64,000 bases of DNA from Spirochaeta lutea (GCF_000758165.1 NZ_JNUP01000049.1:62001-126000), one strand, 5' to 3'. Shown: positions 8,047 through 18,602, numbered from the stretch's first letter. The notes: generated by a model from the letters alone, not told the origin. A program made the numbers and translations.

Positions 8047-11000
8047 ATGGTACTTGAGAATCTCTTGGCTAGAATTAAAGAGGAGTTCTTCCAGCTCCGC
8101 GTCTGGCAGCGTGGGATAACCTATTTCGAGCAGGAAAGAGTTTTACAGTATATCACCGGGGAGAATCACGTAAGCTTTAGGGTGCATGGTTCTTCCGGGA
8201 GAGTCTATACCGTAATTGTTGATTATTCGGTCGAATATGGTGATCTTGATGCAAGTTGCACCTGTCCCTATGCCGAGGAATGTAAGCATATTGTTGCGGC
8301 CATTCATTTTGGATTTGCAACCGGGGTCTTCCAACCGAATATCTTTGATGCCCCAAGGGGTAACCCTGATGAATTTGGCTTCCCGGTTCCCCATCCTGCC
8401 TTAGGAATATTAGAACCCCGGGCTCGTCAGGCAGCGGTGGATAATGGCAAACGGTATACACCCTTTTTAGTGTTGTCGGACCGAACCGGGCCGGTACCAG
8501 GATCGAATCACCAGAACTACCTGTTCACCGGCTCCCGGGGACTGCCGTGGCACTTGGATATGCTTTGCCAGTATGTCCGTCAAGACACCAAGCAGGGGAG
8601 ATTTTATCGGTGGGCACCGGGAATGATCTTCGAAACCGAAACCTCCAGCCTACAACAATTGTATCGTGCTATCACCCAGGCGTCTGATCGTCGATTAGAC
8701 GCCCAGGTTTGGCTGCGTTGGGTCTTTAATCAGAACGAGATTCCCCTGGGAATACCTGGAAATTCACATTTTATGACCCTGCGAAAGGAATCCCTCCTCC
8801 GCATAGTTCTTGAGTTTACCGAACAAGATTCATTTGAGGAAGGGTTCTTCCGTCCACAGTTTTTAGGCTTATTCCAACAAGAGTCGGAGCTTGCTCATGT
8901 TGGTCATACCCCGCAGCTTTTGGCAATTAATGCGGGGCCGGAATGCTTTCTTCTGGATACCCAGAATGGTGTACTCTTTGAGACCAGCCAAATCGGCGAC
9001 CTGGGCACCAAACCGGATATCCCTGGGTATCAATACCAAACCGCTCTGGACCAACTCTTTGATATCATACATGTGTGTAGCGTTTCTTATGAGGGGTTTA
9101 CCCGCCAGATGATTGAGGTGTTAGAGAAACAGGTTGCTGGGAATGCCGTCATTTCCGCCATCCTAGATGTGGTGCCGCCACCGGCCGAGAAGGAATTATC
9201 CTTTGCTGTTCCCGCTTTCCGTCTGTACTTGAAGGCTGGTTGGCAGGTACAGGCCACCCTGGCAGTCAGTTACGGTGGACAGGAGATTCTATCTGGGCCC
9301 CGGCGTAACTGGTGGAGAGAGCCCATAGCCCGGGATGGTTTCCGGTGGGTGCAACCCGACTATATTCGGGAAAATTTGTTTCGTCAGCGGGTAGAATCCC
9401 TTGGGCTCATCCCCGCATCCGGAGATTCAGTGGGTGGATTCTCTTTCGTCAGCCAAAGACCACCGGCGGAATTACTCCAGGCTATGGTAACCGAGTTTTT
9501 CTCGGAAATCACTACTGGTGAGCTGGAACTGCTGGTTAATCGGATTCCGGTTAAGCTCAGTTCGATCCGCATTGAGGTGGAGTCGGGCATTGATTGGCTG
9601 AGCATTCATGCCACTGCCGACGGGGAGTCGTTAGATCAGCGGGATGTAGACAGCCTATGGAATATGCTGATGACCCGCTCAGGATACCGCCTAGTTAGTT
9701 CCCAGGAGTTGGCTGCCTTGAAAACCCTGGGTGAACTCAGCCAACGGGAGGATACAATTCGCCTCAACCCCTTGGAAATTGCCGCCCTGGACCCCCTGCT
9801 CACACTCCTCCAGGGGGAAACCAGGGAAGGGTCCGGCCAAGGTGAGGAAAATCAACAGAACCAACCGACCTCCGATCCCCTCTTCCATTTGGCTACGTTA
9901 CATGGGGAATTTGAACAATCCCTCACCGGAGTATCTACCCCACCCGCTCCGGCATTCCGGGGTGAACTGAGAGATTACCAGCAGATAGGATTGAGATGGT
10001 TACGTTTTCTGAAGTCTGCTGGCGCCGGAGGAATAGTAGCCGACGATATGGGACTGGGTAAAACTCTCCAAGCTATAGCCCTCCTGGCGGATTACCGAGC
10101 CGAAAAGAATGATCGGCCTGCCTTGGTGCTTGCCCCGGTATCTACCCTGGGAAACTGGAAGCGGGAATTATCCCGGTTTTTACCCGATGTGGCGGTAGTC
10201 CTGCACGCCGGTACAAGCCGGGGTGAACTGCCCGCGGGACCGCTAACCATCCTCAGTTCATACCAAACCATGGTTCGGGATTGGGCTGTTTTTTCAGAAA
10301 CCGTTTTTTCGCTCATCATCCTTGATGAAGCCCAACTAGTAAAAAACCATCAAACCAAGTTGCACAGTACGGTTTCGCAATTACGTGGCCAGCAGCGAGT
10401 ATTGCTTTCCGGTACCCCGGTAGAAAACAGTATCATGGATCTTTGGGCTCTCATGCAAATCGCCAATCCTGGTTTCCTGATGACCCGAAGAGCCTTCAAA
10501 AGACGATACGGCGGAAGCAAATTGACCAAGGATGCCCACCTGACTAGCCAACTCCAGCAGCGTATCCGCCCCTATTTCCTGCGCCGCACAAAACAGATGA
10601 TAGCCCATGAGCTGCCACCAAAGCAGGAAAATCAAATTACAGTAACCCAGGGAACGACTGAAGCCCAATTCTACCGTCGCCTTGAATCTGCCTGCCGCCA
10701 AAAAATCACCGAACTCCTGACTTCCCCCGACCCTCATAAGGCAGGAATCGCCATTTTGCAGACCCTTACCCATCTCCGCCAGGCTGCCATCGCTCCTCAA
10801 CTGGTGGGCGGCCCAGAGCACTCCGCGAAACTGGACACCCTCACGGAAAAACTTACCGAGGCTGCGGCCGAAGGTCATGGAATTCTGGTATTCAGTCAAT
10901 TTGTGCGGGTTCTCGAACTCATTCAACAGCGCCTGAACCGAAAGGGAATCCGCTATGCATACATCGATGGTTCCCTGAGTGCAGCGAAGAGGACCCAGCA

Positions 11001-11340
11001 GATTGAAACATTCCGAGGCAATAAACAAGTCCAAATCTTTCTATTGAGCCTTACAGCAGGGGGTGTTGGAATCAATCTGACCGAAGCGGACTATGTATGT
11101 ATTGTCGATCCCTGGTGGAATCCCGCCGTTGAAACCCAGGCCATCGACCGCACTCATCGAATCGGCCAAACCAAACAGGTAGTAGCCATGAGATTTATTG
11201 TAGAAAATACAATTGAAGAACGGGTATGGGAGCTGCAAAATAAGAAGCGGCTGCTCTTGGAGAACATCTTCGGAAACGGTGACTCCCTGTTCAGCCACCT
11301 TGATAGCGAGGAAATACTCCAGCTGTTTCATTCGAAATGA
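8047..11340 (+). CDS. SWIM-domain SNF2/Rad54-family helicase-like ATPase
   Basis: 1097 residues; AGGAGA sits 10 bases before the ATG. The N-terminus carries a SWIM zinc finger (C71-x-C73-x5-C79-x-H81). A long poorly conserved middle (about 100-620) precedes the two RecA-like lobes: Walker A DDMGLGKT near 665, DEAQ near 759, LLSGTPVENS, and motif VI QAIDRTHRIGQ near 1032-1042. This is the common bacterial SWIM-SNF2 arrangement; these are DNA-translocating ATPases of the HepA/RapA superfamily whose cellular role is mostly unknown. The codon use, especially in the first half, looks more AT-rich by eye than in neighbouring genes. No nuclease, methylase or phage-defence partner lies beside it, so I do not call it a defence gene. 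Confidence 0.9.
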   Translation: MVLENLLARIKEEFFQLRVWQRGITYFEQERVLQYITGENHVSFRVHGSSGRVYTVIVDYSVEYGDLDASCTCPYAEECKHIVAAIHFGFATGVFQPNIFDAPRGNPDEFGFPVPHPALGILEPRARQAAVDNGKRYTPFLVLSDRTGPVPGSNHQNYLFTGSRGLPWHLDMLCQYVRQDTKQGRFYRWAPGMIFETETSSLQQLYRAITQASDRRLDAQVWLRWVFNQNEIPLGIPGNSHFMTLRKESLLRIVLEFTEQDSFEEGFFRPQFLGLFQQESELAHVGHTPQLLAINAGPECFLLDTQNGVLFETSQIGDLGTKPDIPGYQYQTALDQLFDIIHVCSVSYEGFTRQMIEVLEKQVAGNAVISAILDVVPPPAEKELSFAVPAFRLYLKAGWQVQATLAVSYGGQEILSGPRRNWWREPIARDGFRWVQPDYIRENLFRQRVESLGLIPASGDSVGGFSFVSQRPPAELLQAMVTEFFSEITTGELELLVNRIPVKLSSIRIEVESGIDWLSIHATADGESLDQRDVDSLWNMLMTRSGYRLVSSQELAALKTLGELSQREDTIRLNPLEIAALDPLLTLLQGETREGSGQGEENQQNQPTSDPLFHLATLHGEFEQSLTGVSTPPAPAFRGELRDYQQIGLRWLRFLKSAGAGGIVADDMGLGKTLQAIALLADYRAEKNDRPALVLAPVSTLGNWKRELSRFLPDVAVVLHAGTSRGELPAGPLTILSSYQTMVRDWAVFSETVFSLIILDEAQLVKNHQTKLHSTVSQLRGQQRVLLSGTPVENSIMDLWALMQIANPGFLMTRRAFKRRYGGSKLTKDAHLTSQLQQRIRPYFLRRTKQMIAHELPPKQENQITVTQGTTEAQFYRRLESACRQKITELLTSPDPHKAGIAILQTLTHLRQAAIAPQLVGGPEHSAKLDTLTEKLTEAAAEGHGILVFSQFVRVLELIQQRLNRKGIRYAYIDGSLSAAKRTQQIETFRGNKQVQIFLLSLTAGGVGINLTEADYVCIVDPWWNPAVETQAIDRTHRIGQTKQVVAMRFIVENTIEERVWELQNKKRLLLENIFGNGDSLFSHLDSEEILQLFHSK

Positions 11341-11785
11341 CCTGGTTGGGTAGTTGCTCATCCCACTATTAGTTCCCTGTCGCGGTATTTTTGGCATACT
11401 GCCGGTTTGCTACCGGGTGATTTCGGCCCAGGGGCTTGCAATTACCGAGGAATCGTTCTAAACTTAGACATGTCTAACTTTCAGGGGCATGGACAGGGCG
11501 GAATCAGCAGGGTTACTTGGTAGCCTAACGCATGAGAATCACCTGAAAAAAGGCAGAACTAGAGCAGATATTCAGGACATGGGACGGCGAGAATACCGCC
11601 GGTTGTCTGATTTCGATATTTCATCGGCGGAAAGGGATCTGGCCGCGGCCCGAGGGTCGGAGTCCAGGGGCTGATAATCCGCGGAGTACAACAAACAAGT
11701 ACCGCATCTCTTCTTCCACTAACGGATCACGGCCCAGGGCCAGAGGTCCCTTAGCTGTTTTAGGGACGGTTCACAAGGAGCACAT
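11341..11785. other. Intergenic region upstream of pflB
   Basis: 445 bases. A 61-codon ORF at 11489-11674 has no ribosome-binding site or family resemblance and is not called. The notable item is a perfect 14-bp palindrome TTAGACATGTCTAA at 11464-11477. An AAGGAG site at 11775-11780 serves pflB. No terminator for the helicase gene was clear. Confidence 0.5.
11464..11477. promoter_or_regulatory. 14-bp perfect palindrome, candidate operator
   Basis: TTAGACATGTCTAA is fully self-complementary and lies in an otherwise unstructured stretch about 310 bases before pflB. It could be a regulator site for the pfl genes. No cognate regulator is identifiable here. Confidence 0.3.
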
Positions 11786-14020
11786 ATGGCACAGCATGTT
11801 GATTCACGGGGCTTTACGCCCGGAAAATGGAATACCCGAGTAGAGGTACGGGATTTTATCCAACGGAATTATACACCCTACGAGGGTGACGCATCCTTCC
11901 TGACCCAGCCCAGCGAAAAAACAAAAAAATTGTGGGAGAAGGTCAGTGCCCTGATGACTGAGGAACGAAAGCGTGATGGTATGTACGATATTGATGCCAA
12001 AACGATTTCCACCATTACCAGCCATGCTGCCGGCTACATCGATAAGAGCCTTGAAGAGGTGGTGGGATTGCAGACCGATGAGCCCCTGAAACGCGCCATA
12101 ATGCCATACGGCGGAATCCGCATGGTGTATTCCGGTTTGGAAGCCTATAACCGCGATATTGACCCCCAGCTGGAGGAGGTTTTCCGTCACCGGAAGACCC
12201 ATAATGACGGGGTTTTTGATGTATACACCGACGAAATGAAGAAGGCCCGGAAGACCGGTGTTATTACCGGACTGCCCGATGCCTACGGGCGGGGCAGGAT
12301 TATTGGGGATTACCGCAGGGTGGCTCTCTACGGGGTCGACTACCTGATTGCCCAGAAGAAGGAAGCTCATCGGAACGCTGCCGGGGATGCCATGACGGAC
12401 GATGTTATCCGGATGAGAGAGGAGCTGGCCGAGCAGATCCGTAGTCTGCAGGAACTCAAGGAAATGGCTGCCAGCTACGGTTTCGATATCAGCGGGCCTG
12501 CCAAGGATACCAAGGAAGCAGTCCAGTGGGTGTATTTTGCCTACCTTGCTGCGGTGAAGGAACAGAACGGCGCGGCCATGAGTTTGGGCCGGATCGCTAC
12601 CTTCCTAGATATTTACGCCCAGCAGGATCTGGACGCTGGGAGGTATACCGAGGAAGAGATCCAGGAGATGATTGATCACCTGGTTATGAAGCTCCGGATG
12701 GTCCGGTTTCTCCGTACCCCGGCCTACGACGCCCTCTTTTCCGGGGATCCTACCTGGATAACCGAAAGTCTCGGGGGAATGGGCTTGGACGGCCGAACCC
12801 TGGTTACAAAAATGAGTTTTCGCTTCCTCCATACCCTGACAAACCTGGGGCCCGCACCCGAGCCGAATATGACGGTACTCTGGAGTCCGCGGTTGCCCGA
12901 GGGCTTCAAGCAGTTCTGCGCCAAGCTCTCTGCTGAGACCAGTTCCATTCAATACGAGAGCGACGAACTCATGCGGGAAAAGTTCGGGGACGATTACGGA
13001 ATCGCCTGCTGTGTGAGTGCCATGCGCATCGGAAAGCAGATGCAGTTTTTCGGGGCCCGGGCGAACCTGGCCAAGGCGCTTCTCTACGCTATCAACGGCG
13101 GGCGGGATGAGAAAACCGGTATTCAGGTCGGCCCGTTTTTTGAGCCGGTGAGAACCGAGTACCTGGAGTACGAGGATGTGGCTAAACGATTTGATATGGT
13201 GCTTGAATGGCTGGCTAAGCTCTACATCGACACCCTGAACGTGATCCACTACATGCACGATAAATACTGCTACGAACGGGTGGAAATGGCCCTCCACGAC
13301 GAAGAGATAGACCGGACCATGGCCTGCGGGGTAGCCGGCCTCTCCGTTGTAGCGGATAGCCTGTCTGCCATCAAAAATACCCGGGTAAAATGTATCCGGG
13401 ACGAGAGCGGCCTGGTTGTGGACTTCGAACTTGAGGGTGAATATCCGCAGTTCGGTAACAACGACCCCCGGGTGGACCAGATCGCCGTCGATCTGGTGGA
13501 AAACTTCATGACCAAACTCAAAAAACACCACACCTACCGGGGCAGCCGACATACCTTAAGCATCCTCACCATCACAAGCAACGTTGTGTACGGTAAAAAA
13601 ACCGGGAACACCCCCGACGGCCGGAAAACCGGCGAGCCCTTTGCGCCCGGTGCAAACCCCATGCACGGCCGGGACAGCAAGGGCTGTATCGCCTCTATGG
13701 CATCCGTGGCCAAGCTGCCCTACGACTACAGCGAGGACGGTATCAGCTACACCTTCAGCATCGTACCCGAGGCCCTGGGGAAGGATGATTCCCAGCGTTA
13801 TGCTAATTTAGCAAATCTTCTGGACGGTTATTTCGAGAGCGAGGGGCACCACATAAACGTGAATGTCCTCAACAAGGAGGTGCTCCTGGATGCCATGGAC
13901 CACCCTGAACTGTATCCCCAGCTGACCATCCGGGTTTCCGGTTACGCCGTCAACTTTATTAAGCTGACCCGAGAACAGCAGCTGGATGTAATCAACCGGA
14001 CCTTCCACGAGGTATTGTAG
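11786..14020 (+). CDS. pflB: Pyruvate formate-lyase (formate C-acetyltransferase)
   Basis: Converts pyruvate plus CoA to acetyl-CoA plus formate in anaerobic fermentation. The 744-residue length is close to the E. coli enzyme. The active-site Cys pair is C408-C409 in [10 protein letters not shown], which distinguishes true PFL from other glycyl-radical enzymes that have one Cys. The C-terminal radical site is G719 in RVSGYAV. An AAGGAG site precedes the ATG. The activating enzyme follows 215 bases downstream on the same strand, so the pair is functionally complete. Together with the hydrogenase this supports mixed-acid-type sugar fermentation. Confidence 0.97.
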   Translation: MAQHVDSRGFTPGKWNTRVEVRDFIQRNYTPYEGDASFLTQPSEKTKKLWEKVSALMTEERKRDGMYDIDAKTISTITSHAAGYIDKSLEEVVGLQTDEPLKRAIMPYGGIRMVYSGLEAYNRDIDPQLEEVFRHRKTHNDGVFDVYTDEMKKARKTGVITGLPDAYGRGRIIGDYRRVALYGVDYLIAQKKEAHRNAAGDAMTDDVIRMREELAEQIRSLQELKEMAASYGFDISGPAKDTKEAVQWVYFAYLAAVKEQNGAAMSLGRIATFLDIYAQQDLDAGRYTEEEIQEMIDHLVMKLRMVRFLRTPAYDALFSGDPTWITESLGGMGLDGRTLVTKMSFRFLHTLTNLGPAPEPNMTVLWSPRLPEGFKQFCAKLSAETSSIQYESDELMREKFGDDYGIACCVSAMRIGKQMQFFGARANLAKALLYAINGGRDEKTGIQVGPFFEPVRTEYLEYEDVAKRFDMVLEWLAKLYIDTLNVIHYMHDKYCYERVEMALHDEEIDRTMACGVAGLSVVADSLSAIKNTRVKCIRDESGLVVDFELEGEYPQFGNNDPRVDQIAVDLVENFMTKLKKHHTYRGSRHTLSILTITSNVVYGKKTGNTPDGRKTGEPFAPGANPMHGRDSKGCIASMASVAKLPYDYSEDGISYTFSIVPEALGKDDSQRYANLANLLDGYFESEGHHINVNVLNKEVLLDAMDHPELYPQLTIRVSGYAVNFIKLTREQQLDVINRTFHEVL

Positions 14021-14022
14021 GC

Positions 14023-14098
14023 TCCCGGGACCCCAGGACTCCGGGACCCCAGGACTCCGGGACCCCGGGACTCCGGGACTCCGGGACTGTCCCGGGTC
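14023..14098 (+). repeat. GC-rich tandem repeat (GGGACTCC/GGGACCCC units)
   Basis: Directly after the pflB stop, imperfect 8-base units (GGGACCCC, AGGACTCC, GGGACTCC) recur about nine times. The array lies in the pflB-pflA spacer. It is a likely length-variable simple repeat; no coding function. Confidence 0.75.
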
Positions 14099-14235
14099 CG
14101 GCAGTCCCCGGAGTAGCAGGATGCAGCCATGAATCTATGGATGCATCCCCCCGAACCGGTGTCTTAGGCATCGGTTGAGGGGGGATGGTTCGGCGGGTGA
14201 CGAAAGCTTAGAAAAATAGTAATATAGGAGGTCCC

Positions 14236-15039
14236 ATGAACATTAAGCGAAGCCATTACGGCCCCCTAGGGGCCTCAGTGAGTCTGCATCCCGGCGCCCG
14301 GCCTGCAGCCCAGGACCCCCGGGGGTATATCCACTCCATCGAGACCGGTGGTACGGTGGATGGACCGGGAATACGGTATGTAGCCTTTCTTCAGGGATGT
14401 CCGCTGCGCTGCCTCTACTGCCACAATCCGGATTCCTGGCAGATGCGTACCGGAAAAACCATGACATCCTCCCAACTACTCGAGGACGTGCTCCGGTATA
14501 AACCCTTTATAAAATCCGGCGGTGTGACCCTTTCCGGGGGAGAGCCCCTGACCCAGCCGGAATTTGTAGAGCATTTTTTTACGAATGCCCGAGAACATGG
14601 CCTGCACACAGCCTTGGATACCTCCGGGGCTATACCCCTGAACAAGAGCCGGTCCGCCCTGGATGCGGCAGATCTTATTTTATTGGACATAAAGGCCTTG
14701 GATCCCCAACTCTGTCGGGATCTGACGGGAATGGACAACCAGCATGCCTTGGAGATGCTTGAATACCTGGAAGCTTCGGGCAAGCCGGTGTGGATCCGCC
14801 ATGTCGTTGTACCCGGCTACACCGATGATATGGAGCAGCTTGAAGCCCTGGCCTATTACCTCAAGGATTTTTCGGTTATCCAGCGGGTGGAGCTTCTGCC
14901 GTTTCACCAGATGGCCACCTATAAATGGAAGGCTCTGGGTCTGAAGTACGCCCTCAAGGATACCCCGGTTCCCTCCAAGGAGCTCATGGAGCGGGCGGCC
15001 GAACCCTTTATTCGCCTTGGTTTGATGGATAGCCTGTAG
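14236..15039 (+). CDS. pflA: Pyruvate formate-lyase activating enzyme (radical SAM)
   Basis: 267 residues. The radical-SAM motif C55-x3-C59-x2-C62 occurs in GCPLRCLYCHNPDSW, the PflA signature, followed by SGGEPLTQPEF. It uses S-adenosylmethionine and a [4Fe-4S] cluster to put the glycyl radical on PflB. AGGAGG lies 7 bases before the ATG. The N-terminus is about 25 residues longer than E. coli PflA. The spacer to pflB contains a tandem repeat and no clear terminator, so co-transcription is possible. Confidence 0.95.
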   Translation: MNIKRSHYGPLGASVSLHPGARPAAQDPRGYIHSIETGGTVDGPGIRYVAFLQGCPLRCLYCHNPDSWQMRTGKTMTSSQLLEDVLRYKPFIKSGGVTLSGGEPLTQPEFVEHFFTNAREHGLHTALDTSGAIPLNKSRSALDAADLILLDIKALDPQLCRDLTGMDNQHALEMLEYLEASGKPVWIRHVVVPGYTDDMEQLEALAYYLKDFSVIQRVELLPFHQMATYKWKALGLKYALKDTPVPSKELMERAAEPFIRLGLMDSL

Positions 15040-15084
15040 CAGGACATGATCTGCACCCTTGAAATTAGCCTATTCAATCCGCAG

Positions 15085-15110
15085 AAAACCCCCGGCCGAC
15101 CGGCCGGGGG
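15085..15110 (-). terminator. Intrinsic terminator of the sugar operon (minus strand)
   Basis: CCCCCGGCCG-AC-CGGCCGGGGG is a perfect 10-bp dyad. On the minus strand it is followed by TTTT (15085-15088), fitting termination after the debranching-type gene; the stem could also act on the converging pflA transcript. Confidence 0.75.
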
Positions 15111-15150
15111 ATGGGTAAGGAGGTATGGCATTCGGTACTATAAAGAGCCG

Positions 15151-15216
15151 ATTGCACATAACCACTGCAATCGACATGTGCAATTATTGGTAACCAGTCA
15201 ACCATTTTGCGCACTA
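15151..15216. repeat. Inverted repeat plus one end of the interspersed element (copy G)
   Basis: ATTGCACAT (15151-15159) and ATGTGCAAT (15176-15184) are perfect 9-bp arms. Shortly after comes AACCATTTTGCGCACTA (about 15200-15216), matching the outer end of the interspersed repeat. This looks like a decayed or partial copy. Confidence 0.45.
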
Positions 15217-15239
15217 AGAAAGGTTTAAAAGAGCCTCGG

Positions 15240-17180
15240 TCACTCACGGATAAGCAGCGGGTGTAGATATACCAGGGCTGCGGCATCCCAGGACTGGGGC
15301 CTGCACGCCACGGGGTAGGGAACCGGGGGGGATGTGCCCCGGGAATACCCGGCGATCAGTTCGGGAAGCCTCCGGTCCCCCTGGCTTCCGGCGAGATCGA
15401 AGAGATCCCGGACCAGCTGACCGGCCTCATCTCTAAATCCGTAGTCCCATAGCCCCCGGGCAATCAAGGCGGTATCGTGGGGCCACACCGAGCCGTTATG
15501 GTAACTCACCGGATTATATCGAGCCTCCTGGGTCCCCAGGGTTCGTATGCCCCAGCCGCTGTAAAGTTCCGGTCCCATGAGGGTTGAAACCAATCTAGGG
15601 GCCCGGTTTTCCGGAACAATGCCCGACCACAAAAGCTGCCCTGCATTGGAGCTCTTAACCGCCAGGGGACGGGAATCACCATCCAATGCCATGGCGTAAC
15701 AATCCAGAGAATCACTCCAAAACACCCTATCGAAGGACAGCTGGAGCGCCTGGGCGCGCATAAGCAATTCACTGCTCTTCTCCGGGTTCCCAAGGTCCTC
15801 GTAAAACTCTGCTGCGGCCATGTAGGCCCGGTAGGCGTAGCCCTGGACCTCGGCTGGCCGGATATATCCCTGGGCAAGGCTGCCGTCGCCGTGGCTCATG
15901 GAGTCATCCGAATCCTTCCAGCTCTGGACGACCAGTCCCTTTCCGGGTTCTGCGCTGATGTATTCCAAGAACCCGTCGCCGTCCGCATCCCCGTATTCCA
16001 TCATCCAGGCCAGGCAGGCCTCCCACTGGGGCTGGAAATGGGCGATCAGATCCCGGGAGCCCGTCTGCTCCACCAATTCCTGGAGTAATATAATGTACAG
16101 AGGAGTGGCATCAATGGTCCCGTAGTAGGGGGTATGGGGTATCTTTCCCTTCCGGGCGAGTTCACCGAAGCGTATTTCGTGCATGATTTTTCCCGGTTCC
16201 TCCCCGCGGAAGGTATGCACCTCCCTACCCTGGTAATGTCCCAGGTACTCCAGGACTCCCCGGGCGACCCAGGGATGGTGGGGCAGCAGCATGGCCGCGG
16301 TAATCAGGCTGTCCCGTCCGAAGGCGGCGACAAACCAGGGAATACCCGCCGCGGGAATGCTTCCCTGGGGCGAAATGAGCATGAGGGCCCGCAGATCCTG
16401 GATGGCCTGATTGAGGACCCCCTGATCCTGGCTCACCGGGCCCCGGATCAGGGATTCGGGAAATCCTTCCCGCCACCGGGAATAGCTGGGCAGGCTCGAT
16501 TCCAGGTCCTGGTTCAGACTTGGATGGGTCAGTGCTATCTTCATGGTCAGGGTAATTTTTTTTCTCGGGGGGATTTCAATGTCCCAGGATAGGGCGGCTT
16601 CCCCGGTACCCTCCCCCTGCCGGACTGCCATTTGGGTTTTCCCAGGGTCTCCGGGAACCATCAGACCCCCATCCGGGCCCTGGAGTTTCAGGGTAACGTG
16701 AGTTCCATAGGTATCGGGGCCGTCGGTGTATCCGAATTCCAGGGAGGACTTCCCTATGGCCGGGGGTGAGAGGCGGCGATCCAGGGAGGCGAAGCCCCTG
16801 GCCTCAAAGAGATCGATAAAATCTGCATCGATGCTCAGGCCAAGGCGAAGCCGCCGGGGTTGGCTGTCGGTGTTTTCCAACACCAAGGTATCAGCCAGCC
16901 GTCCTTCCTCCAGGCTCAGGGTGCGGTGGACACCCAGGATCTGGCTTGGCCCTTGGATCAGGGCGTGGTGAAAGACCGCTGTATCGGGCTGGGAGCTGTG
17001 GGCAACCAAGGTATGGAAGGTCTCGGGGACATCCGGGCAGTCGAACTGCCATAGGAGTCTGCTCAAGAACCGGGTGTCATGGGAATAGAGCCCCCGCTCC
17101 CCCCCAGGAATAGCGCCGTCCTCGTCCGTCACAAGAAAGGTGTAATTTTCCTTCAGTACAATGTTTTTGCTCAAATTCAT
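15240..17180 (-). CDS. Glycogen debranching enzyme-like glycosidase (amylo-alpha-1,6-glucosidase family)
   Basis: 646 residues. The N-terminal third (about 1-220) has the beta-sandwich seen in the GDE N-terminal-like family (YTFLVTDEDGAIPGGERGLYSHDTRFLSRL). The C-terminal two thirds form an (alpha/alpha)6-barrel region with FVAAFGRDSLITAAM, characteristic of this group. No signal peptide is visible, so it should act in the cytosol, probably on the sugar imported by the ABC system encoded just upstream (3-base gap). The exact linkage cleaved cannot be read from sequence; family members act on alpha-glucans or on glucosyl compatible-solute derivatives. A terminator follows the gene. Confidence 0.82.
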   Translation of the reverse strand: MNLSKNIVLKENYTFLVTDEDGAIPGGERGLYSHDTRFLSRLLWQFDCPDVPETFHTLVAHSSQPDTAVFHHALIQGPSQILGVHRTLSLEEGRLADTLVLENTDSQPRRLRLGLSIDADFIDLFEARGFASLDRRLSPPAIGKSSLEFGYTDGPDTYGTHVTLKLQGPDGGLMVPGDPGKTQMAVRQGEGTGEAALSWDIEIPPRKKITLTMKIALTHPSLNQDLESSLPSYSRWREGFPESLIRGPVSQDQGVLNQAIQDLRALMLISPQGSIPAAGIPWFVAAFGRDSLITAAMLLPHHPWVARGVLEYLGHYQGREVHTFRGEEPGKIMHEIRFGELARKGKIPHTPYYGTIDATPLYIILLQELVEQTGSRDLIAHFQPQWEACLAWMMEYGDADGDGFLEYISAEPGKGLVVQSWKDSDDSMSHGDGSLAQGYIRPAEVQGYAYRAYMAAAEFYEDLGNPEKSSELLMRAQALQLSFDRVFWSDSLDCYAMALDGDSRPLAVKSSNAGQLLWSGIVPENRAPRLVSTLMGPELYSGWGIRTLGTQEARYNPVSYHNGSVWPHDTALIARGLWDYGFRDEAGQLVRDLFDLAGSQGDRRLPELIAGYSRGTSPPVPYPVACRPQSWDAAALVYLHPLLIRE

Positions 17181-17183
17181 GGA

Positions 17184-18602
17184 TTATCCCTTTGTTCCGC
17201 CGAAGGAGACCCCTTCGAGGAAGTATTTTTGAAAGACAATAAAGAGTATGACTACCGGCAGGGCGCTAAGCATCGCTCCGGCGAGGATGAGCCCCCAGTC
17301 TCCTGCAGTTCCGTATATCTGCCGGAAGCTTAATAACCCGATGGGAAGGGTTTTTATTTCATCCGGACTGGTAAGGATGATGAAGGACCAAAAGAACTCG
17401 TTCCATGCGCCCTGAAAGCTCAGAATCACCAAGGCACCCAGAGCCGGCCGGGCCATGGGGAACATAACCCTCCAGTAGGTGGTCCATTCGCTGGCACCAT
17501 CGATCCGGGCTGCTTCCTCGATTTGCCTGGGAAGGGATTCGAAGTACTGCTTCATCAAAAACACCTTGGCTGCCTCAATCATGGTACCCGCGCCTCCGAT
17601 GATCAGGCCCCAGATATTATTCAATAGGGTGGGTGTACCGAAGATGTTGCTTAATCCCCAAATACCATCCCGTAACACCAGGTAGTTGGAGATAAAAATT
17701 ACCTGTACGGGAACCATCTGAGCCACTAAGAGCAGCATGAAGACCAGGTGCCGGCCCCGAAAGGTGAAGCGGGCCAGGGCGTAACCGGCCATGGAGGCCA
17801 GGAGCAGGTTGGTAATTACCCTGACGAGGGCGAAGAAGAAGGAATTACCGAACCAGTTGGTAAAGAGGCTGGTTCCGGAGGTGATACTCTTCGCTTCTTG
17901 GAAAACCCGTTGGTAGTTCCGGAAGATGTATCCGAGGAACCCCGGGCTGATGGTATCGAAACTGGCAACCCGGCCCCGGCGTTCGATCCGACTGGCGGTG
18001 ATGGTGCTGCCAGTGTAAATCTGGCCGGGGGGCACGGTGGCATCCAGGGGAACCCGGCTAATCCTGGGGCCGTCACCCTGGTATGAAACCGAAAATCCGT
18101 AGGTTGTCAAAAGACCGTCAACCGTAGCTCCGTCAATTTCTTTGCTGCCCGGGCGTTGGTCGATCTGCCGAACCGGTCCGACCAGGGCGTAGTCAGCGGC
18201 GTAGGTTTCTTCGAATACGGCTCCCAGGCCTGCCCCGGGCCGGCGCTTGGGTATGATAACCTCCGGGGGCTCGGGTGTCTGGGAATGGGGGGTGAGGTAG
18301 GTAATATCAAATTCGATGGTGCTTCCCGGTGTAAATCCCCCGAAAAATGCGTTTTCACCCCCCTGACGACCTAACCGCGCTGCTTGAACCCAGTTACGGG
18401 GATTCAGCTGGGGAGAAAGGAGCTTCGGCGGGTATTCCAAGGGGTCGGTTTTAATGCTCGAAAGGGCGGCAAAGAGAAGGGGAGAAAGGAATACCAGGGT
18501 AAGGGCGATAAAGAGGGTGTACCCAATACCCGCCCTTGCCCATCGCCGACGTCGATGCCAGTTCTCAAGTAGTTGCTGATTAATCTGTGTTGTTTCGGTC
18601 AT
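17184..18602 (-). CDS. Sugar ABC transporter permease (MalG family) with a large extracytoplasmic insertion
   Basis: 472 residues against about 280 usual for the family. Membrane segment one (about 25-48) is followed by the familiar SIKTDPLEYPPKLL, then some 150 extra residues (about 75-235), predominantly beta-like and polar, before the normal core resumes at NWFGNSFFFALVRV. The ATPase-contacting EAA loop EEAARIDGASEWTTYWRV is intact, so the permease should be functional. The start overlaps the partner permease stop (ATGA). The insertion lies between helices one and two, where it would face the binding protein. No ATPase gene is in the operon; a shared MsmK/UgpC-type ATPase elsewhere is expected. 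Confidence 0.9.
   Translation of the reverse strand: MTETTQINQQLLENWHRRRRWARAGIGYTLFIALTLVFLSPLLFAALSSIKTDPLEYPPKLLSPQLNPRNWVQAARLGRQGGENAFFGGFTPGSTIEFDITYLTPHSQTPEPPEVIIPKRRPGAGLGAVFEETYAADYALVGPVRQIDQRPGSKEIDGATVDGLLTTYGFSVSYQGDGPRISRVPLDATVPPGQIYTGSTITASRIERRGRVASFDTISPGFLGYIFRNYQRVFQEAKSITSGTSLFTNWFGNSFFFALVRVITNLLLASMAGYALARFTFRGRHLVFMLLLVAQMVPVQVIFISNYLVLRDGIWGLSNIFGTPTLLNNIWGLIIGGAGTMIEAAKVFLMKQYFESLPRQIEEAARIDGASEWTTYWRVMFPMARPALGALVILSFQGAWNEFFWSFIILTSPDEIKTLPIGLLSFRQIYGTAGDWGLILAGAMLSALPVVILFIVFQKYFLEGVSFGGTKG

Noticed and set aside
8047-11340. SNF2 helicase as part of an anti-phage island
   Set aside because: The neighbours are hydrogenase and pyruvate formate-lyase genes; no nuclease, methylase or other defence partner is adjacent.
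11489-11674. 61-codon ORF upstream of pflB
   Set aside because: No ribosome-binding site, no family resemblance, compositionally like the surrounding spacer.
12605-13552. 315-codon minus-strand ORF inside pflB
   Set aside because: Antisense to pflB, which has all active-site motifs; the translation shows no domain.
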